Shown here piece by piece: positions 47,767-57,371 of a stretch of DNA of 64,000 nucleotides. Made by a program: the position numbers and the translations under genes. The notes under the pieces were generated by a model. The model saw only the letters and a list, made by a program, of their open reading frames with translations. It was not told the origin of the DNA and made no database searches. Each line of letters starts with the position of its first letter. The stretch's first letter is position 1. The stretch is taken from positions 174,463 to 238,462 of the forward strand of contig QEOQ01000707.1 in assembly GCA_010279815.1 (NCBI GenBank). The letters are read 5' to 3'. Source of the stretch: Brachionus plicatilis. Taxonomy: Eukaryota; Rotifera; Eurotatoria; Ploima; Brachionidae.

Positions 47767-50281
47767 AAGAAGCAAAGCAGGAGTTTGAACTAAAAATTGA
47801 ATGAACAAATGATTCTTAATAATCGTTTGAGGCCCTATTTTTTTTCTATTTTTTTTCTATTCAATTTACGATTGGTTTTTTTAATAGTTGTACTTCTTTA
47901 TTTTTGTTAAATTTTTAATTCATTTCGGCCTTTAAATATTTTAGAATTAGAAATAATTATAAAAAGATACTTATAAAATAGAACAAATTGTTTTGTTCTT
48001 TCTTTTCTTAATTAATTACATTTCGTTAATTTTAAAAATTTAAATAAAAGTTTCACCAGAAAACATCTTTATTTATCTATGAAAAACAGGAGTGTCGCGA
48101 AATGTATTAAAAATAGGCGCTCTCCATACCTTTTTTTTAGATTCGCCCACCAAGTCATATAATCTACTCTATTATTTTAATTTTTTTCAATAAAAAAAAA
48201 TATTTTTTTGAAACTGAAAAAATTTAAATATAAACTCGTTTGATTAAATCTAAAGATAAATCTTAATGAAAATATATATCAAGAAATTAATTGATATTAG
48301 TTATAATATACAAATTTGTGTTTATCAAAAGTAGACGAACTTATTTACTTAAATAAGATAAGTTTTGATTCCTTTGTATTTTTGTTTAATTAACTTTTAA
48401 ATCAAAATTTTAATACCCATTTTATACTTTTTAACATTATTACTCACGTTTTTTAAAACATTAATTATTTCGTTCGTATGAAAATAAACCATTAATTGTG
48501 AATAATCATTTATTACTAATTAAATTAGCTTGATTAAAATATAGATCCCTTTTTACGAATTTTTTTTTTCACCACTTTAAATTTTTGGACCACGCGTTGC
48601 CCCAGATGTAAAATGTAAATCTATATCTATATTTTTTCGAGTATGTAAAATAAAAATGGCGCAGGTATCAACTTAATTTAAATCCTAGTTTATTGTTACA
48701 GATGCCAGATTCATCACTTTCATGGAAAATTTTTTTTCACATCTCAAATTTTTTGGTAACCCACATTAATTCTGTATTATATTTATAGTTTTTAACTTTT
48801 TTGAGTAACTTTGCTAGGCTTGATGATGTTAATTAGAATATATAAAATGAAAATTTGAAGTATAAAATATTAAATTAAATAATTTTATTTTGAGAAGTTT
48901 CTCTTGTTTTTAGAAAAAATTTTTAAACTTTTTAAAATGAATGACTAATCATAATTTTATAATCACAAATTATAAAAAAGCTTACTTCATTCTCATTGAT
49001 AGATTTTGACCTGTGTAAAAAATTCTTATCATTGCTCAAAAAAATTTTGTTAAGCCAATTTTTAAAGTGTGTTAATCAGATTTTGAAAATAAATTTAAAT
49101 TATTTAGTAATTTTATTTGATCTAAAATAAGATTAATTTGCAGCAATCTTAGAGGTGCATTGTGAAAAGAACTAAAACAATTTAGTACAAAGGCACTTTT
49201 ATTAGTGAAGCATTTAAATATTATTTTTTGAAATCACCTTTTATTGTATAAAAGTGTAATTAAACTTAAAGAAAATAATCGAGTCAAAAAAAAATTTCTC
49301 TGAATATTCATATTTTTAAAATCAGAAAAATTAAATGCAGCTTTTAGACTAAAGGTCAGAGAAATTCTTTTTACTTTTTGATTGAAATTTACGATTATTT
49401 TAGTTATTTTAGAAAAAAAAACATAATTTGTTCTATAATACAAAAAAGTATTATTTAAAAAAAATTTATCAAAAAATTACATCAAAATCTATCAAAAAAA
49501 TAAAATTGTATGACAATACTTATTTTGTATTTTGTATATTTTTTGTCACCCTAATATTATTTAAACACATCTCTTGCTAAAACTAAGTGGTCTTCTTATG
49601 TATCTTTGGCATAATGGGACCAAAAAGTATTGAGGAGAATTAAAGATTTTTTGTATATCTTTCTTTATGTCTGAATGGTAATCTTAATACGGTAATTTTT
49701 AAAAATTTCCTAATGTCAACCAAGTGCGATCGATGTTTTAGCAAAATCTATTTGAGAAATATTTATTCATTCAAACAATTGATCTTATAACTAATTGTTA
49801 TTAGAAATAGAAAGAAAAAATGATGAAGAAAAATCTGGATATTTCAAATTTTTAAAACTTTTTAGATAATTTAAATTCTATAAAATTTTTAGTTAAAAAT
49901 TTTTTTTTTATAGAAATAAAAACTGCAACTAAAAGTAATTTAATTTATTTTAATGACTCTAAATAAATTTAGACATGAAAAATGGTCTTGTTAAAAAAAA
50001 AATTAGAGTCTGAAGTTTTGCAATTTAAAAAATTCTTAAAATTTGCTTAACAAAAACTTGAAATAAACTGGCAACAATTATCTCAACAAATATCACAAGT
50101 ATATGTACGCTGTTTACCAGCAAACAATTTTGTTGTCGGTCATCCTCTTATTTAAATTTTTCCAAAAAATGACGACATCTTATCTTATCATTTTTTGAAA
50201 CTATCTTGCCAACACAACTTTTATAAAATATTCACAAGACATTTTTTTATTTTAGCTTTTAAATTTTAATTTGATAAAAAA
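47767..50281. other. AT-rich region between Ig-like gene 2 and the clathrin cluster
   Basis: 3' UTR of the Ig-like gene to about 48060, then intergenic DNA with no recognisable gene or repeat. Confidence 0.45.
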
Positions 50282-51365
50282 ATGAGTGATCCTTTTGAAG
50301 CCTTTGAGTCCGCTTTGGAACCTAACGACACTACGGGAATTAACAATAATGCCGTGGATCCAGCTGCTGAATTTCTTGCTCAGCAACAAGCTGAAATGGC
50401 CAAAATCGAGAATAACGATTTTGATGCTTTTGGAGATTTCTGTAAATATTTTTTTAGAAAATTGATTAATCTTAAATTATTGATTTAGCTTCGGTTCCAT
50501 CTTCAAACCCGCCATCAGCTGTTCTTTCAAGTGGCTTTGAAGAAGACGATCCATTTGGAACCACTACTTCAGCTTCAGTCCAAAATTTTGAACCTGAACC
50601 AACGGCTGAACCAGACACTGAGTCCAATGAAGTACCACAGCAAAAAGTAATTAACTTTTGTTTAGGCTATTTAGGCTAAAATTCTTTGGCACTAGTCGGT
50701 TCGATCCAGTCCTGATTCAGATTGGATTGTAGTAGATAAAAATGCTCAAGAAAACTCCTCAGTAATTTAAAATTGCATCAGGACTTAATTTTAATTTAAA
50801 ATTTTTTTTTTCAGGATTTGTATTCGGCGATCTCGACTGCAGATAAACTTATTAATGAGCCAGAAAAAGTGAAGTTATGGCGCGATGAACAAAAGAAAAG
50901 GCTGGAAGTCAAAGATGCCGAAGAGGAAAAAAAAAAGAATGAATGGAAAGAGGCTGCCAAAAAAGAATTGGACGAATGGTACAAAAATCGCCAAGACCAA
51001 TTGGAAAAAAAGCATGCAGACAACAAGTATGATTTATGATAAAATTTTGAATTTATCTTTAAAATTGTAATTGATATTCGAATTTAAGAGTTAATAATAA
51101 GTAAGACTAAACAATTGTTTTATTTTTTGCCATTTAATCCACTAACTCTTATCTTATTTATTTGTGTTGATATTAGTAGTAATAAATTTATTTAAGGACT
51201 GCTGAGTCTGATCTGTTTACTCCAGAGGAAACAGAAAAGGGAAAAGAATGGGAAAAACTTGGAAAATTGTGCGATTTTAATCCAAAAAACAACAAAAATA
51301 ATCGCGATGTGAGCAGATTTCGTTCCATTTTACTCCAACTAAAACAACATCCACTAATCAGATAA
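50282..51365 (+). CDS. Clathrin light chain
   Basis: Exons 50282-50441, 50489-50646, 50696-50761, 50815-51026 and 51197-51365; 254 residues, a normal length for the family. The N-terminal signature is visible (VDPAAEFLAQQQAEMAKIEN), followed by an acidic linker, then the heavy-chain-binding coiled coil (WRDEQKKRLEVKDAEEEKKK, continuing through WYKNRQDQLEKKHADN) and the conserved end (WEKLGKLCDFNPKNNKNNRD, VSRFRSILLQLKQHPLIR). The protein binds clathrin heavy chain and regulates coat assembly on vesicles. Introns are 47-170 nt. AATAAA at 51479-51484 lies before the next gene. First of three same-strand genes with short spacing. The 66-nt exon (50696-50761, reading SVRSSPDSDWIVVDKNAQ) is in the position where other animals have variable exons and is symmetrical (phase 0/0), so it could be skipped. 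Confidence 0.95.
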
Positions 51366-51583
51366 ATTATTTAGCACTCAACTACATTTGATTGAAGCAT
51401 TTTTATAATTTAAAGTTATAGTCAACGAATTTTATACACTTTTTATTATCGATTCATATTATTTATACAAATTAATTAAATAAAAAAAAAATAATAAAAT
51501 AAAAATTTTTATTTAATTTTCCAATTTATTGGAAATAATCATCCAATATTCGTAAAAAATCCTCTCTATTAGTAAAAAAAAAA

Positions 51584-51599
51584 TTTTTGCCCAGAAAAA
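51584..51599 (+). promoter_or_regulatory. Splice-acceptor-like tract 5 nt before CISD3 start
   Basis: TTTTTGCCCAG ends at 51594, followed by AAAAA and ATG. No matching donor is needed if a spliced leader is added in trans; a conventional 5' UTR intron is the alternative. Confidence 0.4.
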
Positions 51600-52039
51600 A
51601 TGTCGAGTAAATTTCTAAATCCCCAAGTTGGTAGGTGCTTTTTGATCCAAATTAGGACAAAAATTCATCCCACTCCAGCCAAAGTATTCAAAGATTCAAA
51701 TTTAAGATCTATTGAGTATTCAAATATATTTCCATTAAGGTTGAGTTTATCCAAGGCAGAAGTGCCGTCGGGAAGCCTGTGGCTTTTGAGCCTGTTCGAA
51801 TGGTAATAGAAAAAGGCAAGTCTTATTCGTGGTGTTCGTGTGGAGCTAGCAAAAAACAACCTTTCTGTGATGGCTCGCATAGAAAAGTGAATGAAACAGT
51901 ACCTGAAGGTCAAGATAAATTCGCGCCTCTACGCTTTGTGTGCGAAGAAACCCGAACAGTTCATATGTGCATGTGTAAATCGTCGAGTAATCGCCCATTT
52001 TGTGATGGAACCCATCAGCAATTAGCCAAATCTTCGTGA
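51600..52039 (+). CDS. CISD3: CDGSH iron-sulfur domain protein 3 (mitochondrial, two CDGSH motifs)
   Basis: Two exons, 51600-51683 and 51740-52039, split by a 56-nt GT-AG intron (phase 0); 127 residues. The two halves lie in different frames and are joined by this intron. Two CDGSH motifs, CSCGASKKQPFCDGSH and CMCKSSSNRPFCDGTH, each with three Cys and one His, bind 2Fe-2S clusters. That arrangement is specific to the CISD3/MiNT type; CISD1/2 have one motif and a membrane anchor. The basic N-terminus (CFLIQIRTKIHPTPAK) suits a mitochondrial matrix targeting peptide. It starts 235 bp after clathrin light chain and ends 149 bp before ABCB8; AATAAA at 52083-52088. Confidence 0.92.
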
Positions 52040-52159
52040 AATATCAAAACAAGATTAAATCAAAGCAAATTAGATCTAATTAAATAAAATGATGAAAATT
52101 TTTTTTTTAATTTTCTAAAATATATTTGACTAATAAAAAAGTCAAAAATAGATTAAAAT

Positions 52160-52188
52160 ATTTTTTTTTTTCAATTTTTTCAAGAAAG
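52160..52188 (+). promoter_or_regulatory. Splice-acceptor-like tract 4 nt before ABCB8 start
   Basis: A T-rich run followed by TTTTTTCAAG ends at 52184, then AAAG and ATG. Same arrangement as before CISD3. Confidence 0.4.
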
Positions 52189-54588
52189 ATGTCTTTGGGT
52201 TTATTACTTTTGAAAAAAATTGGTCAAAATAGTTCACGTAGATGCATAAATTCATTTGTGTTTAACCAGAGGTCATTTTTTTCTTCCATAATAAAGCCAC
52301 GAGTGAGTGCATTGAAGCAGATAAGAAACAAAGCTGGTATTGGTCTTGTTACCGCGGGTTTTGGTTATGTTGCCTGGAATGAATTTGAAAGTTATCAGCA
52401 AATTGAATTTTTAAAGAGAAAAATTCAGGAATTTTTGGATTGCATTGGGGACAGTTTTAGAGTGCAATGTGACTCGGAGATAAAACAAAATCGAACTGCT
52501 TTTTATGAGCAAACAATTGGTCTTGATAAAAATAAGAAAAAAAAGGAAAATTTTGACTGGGTTGAGCTTTTTAAATTGATTTGGAAGGAAAAGTTTTATT
52601 TTTTGGCTGCAGTTGCTGTAAGAAATAAAAAATTTAATTTTAAAATTAATTTTTTTGAAAATTTTCACCTAAGAGTGCGTTTATGGTAGCGATGTTAAAC
52701 ATTCAAATACCTCAGGACCTAGGTAATTTGATCAACAGTGTTTACGAAATGCTCAAATCCAATGTGGCAAATTATGAATCTCTATACAAACCAGCACTTA
52801 GCCTAATCAAATTGTACATTGTTCAATCTTTATTCACATTTTCTTACATTTACACGCTTGGTGTTATGGGCGAAAACATGGCATCCAATCTAAAAAACAA
52901 CCTTTTTAGCAAAATGATAAAACAAGACATCTCTTTTTATGATCGATCCAGATCAGGTGAATTGATCGATAGGCTGACTAGTGATATTCAAGAATTTAAA
53001 AGTTCTTTCAAATCATGTATTTCACAGGGCCTAAAAGCTGCCACTCAAATCATAGGATGCTGCGTGTCCTTGTATCTAATATCTCCAAAATTAACCTTGA
53101 TCACAAGTCTGGTCGTGCCGACAGCTATCGCTATCGGCTCATTTTTTGGATCCATATTAAGAAAGTATTCAAGAAAAGCCCAGGCTCAAATCTCAAAGTC
53201 TACAGCTGTGGCCGACGAAGCCATCAACAATGTGAGAACTGTGCGGGCATTTGCCATGGAAGACTACGAAGTCGAGTAGATAAAATTATTTTTCTCAACT
53301 AAAAAATAGAAAAAAAAATTTATTCAATTTTTTAGGATATTTGCGGATGAGGTGGAAAAAGCTAGAAAATTGAATATACAATTAAGTCTTGGAATTGGCA
53401 TTTTTCAAGGAGTATCTAATTTGTTTGTGAATGGAATGGTTCTGGGAGTGTTGTATGCTGGTGGCAAAATGTTGGTAAGCAATGAAATCAACGCTGGTCA
53501 AATGATGGCTTATTTGACAGCCACCCAAATGATTCAGCGATCGTTCACTCAGCTATCAATTCTGTTTGGTCAAGCGTTAAGAGGTCTGAGCTCGGGAGCA
53601 AGAGTTTTTGAAGTGAGACAATTTAATTTTAATTAAATTTTGCATTTATTAATTAAAATTTTTTTTTTTAAAAAATAGTTTTTGAAACTTGTGCCAAGCA
53701 TTCCAGTTGATGATGTTGGTGCTAAAATTGAAAATTTAAAAGGAGAAATAAAATTCAAAAATGTCTCGTTTAGATATCCCAATCGAGAGGAAGCTGTTAG
53801 ATTTATTTTCTTTTTAATGAACATACATTTTCTAAAGCAATATCATTTTAGAATGTACTGGAAGATTTTAATCTAGAAGTTAAGCCAGGAGAAATAGTTG
53901 CCATTGTTGGTCACAGTGGAAGTGGCAAATCAACTGTTTGCTCTCTTTTGGAAAGATTCTATGACATAAATGAGGGAAAAATTTCAATAGATGGCATTGA
54001 CATTAATGATTTAAGCCCAAATTGGCTGAGAAGACAAGCTATCGGGTATATAAGTCAAGTAAATTTTTTCCGAAAATATTTTCAGCATAAAGTGTCTAAG
54101 AAATGAAATAATAGGAGCCAATTTTGTTTGCTACTTCCATTAGTGAGAATATAAAATATGGCAAACCAGACGCTTCTAATGATGAAGTAATGGCAGCAGC
54201 AAAGCTAGCAAATGCTCATGACTTTATTTCCAGCTTTCCAAAACAATATGGCACAGTAGTTGGTGAGAGAGGAACAACACTTTCTGGAGGACAAAAGCAA
54301 AGAATCGCAATAACAAGAGCGTTGTTGAAAAATCCTAAAATTTTGATTCTAGACGAAGCAACAAGTGCATTAGACTCAAAATCGGAAAGACTTGTTCAAG
54401 AAACAATAAACAATGTAATCAAGGGTCATACGGTAATAATTGTGGCACATAGATTGAGTACAATTCAAAATGCAGACAAGATAGTGGTAATGCACAATGG
54501 GAAAATAATTGAAATTGGAAATCACAAAAAACTTATGGCTCTTAAAGGACATTATTACAGCCTTTTTAATTTGCAATCATACGAATAA
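52189..54588 (+). CDS. ABCB8: Mitochondrial ABC transporter, ABCB8 type
   Basis: Six exons (52189-52617, 52674-53275, 53336-53612, 53679-53795, 53852-54058, 54115-54588) encode 701 residues, the normal size of a half transporter. A basic N-terminus suggests mitochondrial import. The membrane domain starts near residue 130 and includes [13 protein letters not shown], close to the NVQIP block of ABCB8, then [10 protein letters not shown] and [19 protein letters not shown]. The nucleotide-binding domain has Walker [10 protein letters not shown] (about 495-503), Q-loop YISQEPILF, signature LSGGQKQR (about 600-607), Walker [13 protein letters not shown] (about 621-632) and H-loop VAHRLST; all catalytic residues are present. 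It acts as a homodimer in the inner membrane; ABCB8 is linked to mitochondrial iron/Fe-S export and to the mitoKATP complex. The start was chosen at the first ATG after the acceptor-like tract. AATAAA at 54604-54609. Confidence 0.94.
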
Positions 54589-54631
54589 TATCTTATTTTC
54601 TAAAATAAAAAACCATTTTAACAGTTAAAAT

Positions 54632-54912
54632 CAGAGTTGTCTAAAAGTCCCAAAAAAAAGTCCAAGTAAAGAAATTTTTTTTAAATTTGCTAGATCAGGC
54701 TTCATATCAAAAAATTTATATACTCTTGGGTTGTCTAATGCAATAGATTTGCCATATATCAAAATTTTGTTGCAATTTTAGCATATATATCTTCTTCAGT
54801 ATTAAAAATTTTAAAGCCTGGACTTGGACTTTTGAATGAAAATTAAAAAAAAAAAGTCCGGACTTGGACTTTGAAAAAAAAAAAATTAAAGTCTTTGGTC
54901 GGACTTGTTAAA
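54632..54912. repeat. hAT-like MITE fragment (CAGAGTTGT family)
   Basis: Starts CAGAGTTGTCTAAAAGTCCC with repeated AAGTCC/GGACTT motifs, including AAGTCCGGACTTGGACTT, as in 1678-1995. No right terminus seen. Confidence 0.5.
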
Positions 54913-55447
54913 ATGTGTTTCCCAAAAAATTAAAAAAAAAATTTTGTGATTTATTGATTTCGACCAAAAATGGCTTTATGCAAGATCTAACAATTAAATT
55001 GTTAATTTTATTAATATAAAAACTCCAAATAATTAAAAAAAAAATTTTTTATGCCCAAGTATTAATAGTTTGTATTAATATTTAATAGTAATATTATTTT
55101 GTAATCATCCAAGAGACTATACCGTAAAAGTTTTTTTTTAACGCGGTGCTAAAACTTAGAAATCCAGCTTTGGTGTATGCACCGTCTACCATCTAATCCA
55201 TGTTACAATTAAATTAATTTTAGACAAATGCAATAAAAAGGGTTTTTAAAGAATTTAATGCGCAAAAAGTTTTAAATTCAATTTTAATTTAATTAAAATT
55301 ACAAAAAATGAAAATTTAGAACTTTAATTTGAATTTTTAAATTTGATGCGGCACCAAAGCCAAAATAAAAAAAAATAGAAAAAAAATTTAAAAAATATTA
55401 AAAAATTAATAAATCTTGAAAATTTTGAAAAATAAAAAAGTTCAATA
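54913..55447. other. AT-rich intergenic DNA
   Basis: No gene seen. A TACCGTAAAAG scrap near 55121 may belong to the CCGTAAAC MITE family. Confidence 0.4.
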
Positions 55448-56501
55448 CAGTCAATCCTCGGTATAACGAACTACTTGGGCGGAAAATTCGGTATTCGTTA
55501 TATCGAAATTCCCATATAAAATGATAGGGACCAAAAAATTTTTAAACCAAATTTTATTGATAAAAAAATCTAAGATAAAAAATGCGAAATAAAACAAATA
55601 GTTAATTTTTTTGAAAAAAATCGGTAACAGATGATTGCTTGGTAAAGCTACTTTCAATTATTAAATTTTCAATATTAAATAAAAAATTAATTACATTAGA
55701 ATTATCATCTTTTTTGGTTAAAAAAAATTGTTTCAGTTCATTTATTCTATCAATCGCTTCTTTTGAGTTAATCACTTGTTTATTTATACGCTTTTTTTCA
55801 GGCCCGGCTAAGTTCTTTTCGTAATGTTCTAAAATTTTTGCTTTCGACGACAAAATAGTAGAAATTGTAGAAGCATTAACGTTGTATTCTTTGGCCAACT
55901 TTGAAGTAGTTATTTTATGCTCAGTATGCTTTTTTATAATATCTATCTTGACTTCAAGAGATATACATTTTCTCTTTTTGCAAACTTGTTTTTCATTCAT
56001 TTTTATCAATTAGAAATTTTAGATAAACAATAATTAGTAATTGTCAAGTATTTATTTACTATTTTTTATTATCAAGGTCATAGTGAGTGAATCGAGCGAA
56101 ATTTTAGAAATCAATGTAAAATTTTATTGGTTAAAAATATGAAAAAATATTGCAATTTTGGAGTGAAAGATTGAATAATCTATTATAATTTTATTTATAT
56201 CCAATTAAAAAAAAAGTAAAACGAAAATAAAATTCCGCTCAATTTACATTGAATTCACTCAAGATGTGTTAAATAACGAATGTCATTTTTTTAAAATTCG
56301 TTAAATAAAGGTTTTTTTCTTAAGAAAAGTATTACTCGTTTTTTTTTCTTAGTTCGTTATATCGGGATTTCGTTAAAAAGAGGTTCGTTGTATCAAAGAA
56401 AATTAGCAATCTTTTCCTTTATAAAAAATCGGTTCCTGGATTCATATTCGTAATATAGAGGAGTTCGTTATATGGGGGTTCGTTATACGGAGGATCGACT
56501 G
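55448..56501. mobile_element. pogo/Tigger element, internally deleted
   Basis: A 1054-bp element flanked by TA (55446-55447 and 56502-56503). Terminal inverted repeats CAGTCAATCCTCGGTATAAC and CAGTCGATCCTCCGTATAAC match at 18 of 20 bases. Subterminal TTCGTTATA units recur in both ends. TA duplication plus CAGT start is typical of the pogo/Tigger group. Full elements are about 2-3 kb, so the middle of the transposase gene is lost. Confidence 0.88.
55602..56009 (-). CDS. Truncated pogo/Tigger protein: CENP-B-type HTH joined to transposase C-terminus
   Basis: A 135-residue open frame inside the pogo element. Residues about 12-60 (KRKCISLEVKIDIIKKHTEH, KLAKEYNVNASTISTILSSK) form the CENP-B/psq helix-turn-helix that binds transposon ends. 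The last part (LIIESSFTKQSSVTDFFQKN) matches the far C-terminus of Tigger transposases, which typically end in TDFF. Everything between, including the second HTH and the DDE catalytic core, has been deleted without breaking the frame. The product would bind DNA but cannot cut it. It is probably just a deletion derivative; expression is unknown. M4 is an alternative start. Confidence 0.75.
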   Translation of the reverse strand: MIKMNEKQVCKKRKCISLEVKIDIIKKHTEHKITTSKLAKEYNVNASTISTILSSKAKILEHYEKNLAGPEKKRINKQVINSKEAIDRINELKQFFLTKKDDNSNVINFLFNIENLIIESSFTKQSSVTDFFQKN

Positions 56502-56739
56502 TATAGCGTACCGTTTAAAACAAAAAAAAATTTTGAAAATTTTTGAAAAACAGTCAATTTTTACATTTTTCTTACCATAAACCTAATTTTTTAGGCCGTA
56601 AGCATTTTGGAATAATTTTACTAAAAGTTACGTTTTTTAATGTAAACTAACGTAATTTTACGTAAAATTAAGTGTTCATACTCACTAATATTCACGTAAG
56701 CTTACGTCAGCTTACTTACAATAATGTAAAATTACGTAA

Positions 56740-56862
56740 TTTAGCCGATTTTGGACCTTGTATAAAACCACTGTATAATCCCCTTCATCATTTCGATTAA
56801 ATGTTTGTCCTCGAGATTTGTTGATTGTCATAGCAAACCTCAAACGGAATAGAATTGAATCC
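56740..56862 (-). pseudogene. Helitron PIF1-like helicase fragment
   Basis: Minus strand reads SILFRLRFAMTINKSRGQTF then NRNDEGDYTVVLYK, the PIF1/Helitron motif around F-A-M-T-I-N-K-S-Q-G-Q-T. Short, isolated and decayed; the better copy is at 63435. A TTACGT-rich tract (56640-56740) adjoins it. Confidence 0.7.
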
Positions 56863-57371
56863 GTTTCTAATACCATGTGATTTTTTAGTCTTAATAATTT
56901 AATTTATATGATTTTTATTATTGAAAGCTCGTTAAGCAAATAATTTTGTTAAAGTAAAAATAAAGGCCAATCTTAATATTTTAGCGACATTCTAGCAATA
57001 TAAATCGTTATTCTATTGTGTTACGTTAAAGCTATTCAGTGTATTCAAATTGGATTTAAATTTTTATAATTCCTCTCAATATTTTGACATTATGGTGACA
57101 TTACACGGTTGCATTTGAAAGTAAAACCGGTATTTTTTTTTTCGTTATGAAATATTTCGTTATTTAATTTTTTCATGAAATTATACTTTCTTAACTTAAA
57201 ATCAAGTAATCCCGACGCATCACTAAAATCTTCTAAATGCCAATTTTATTTGCATAAAAGAAGGTCAAATACAATCTTTATTTGTAAAGTCAACTAAATT
57301 TTCAACACTATTTAAAGTCTGTCAATTTTTTTTAAATAAAACTTCTTTTAAAAAAATTTGCCTTTTTTGTC
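56863..57371. other. Upstream region of the monooxygenase gene
   Basis: AT-rich with no recognisable repeat; presumably contains the promoter. Confidence 0.4.
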
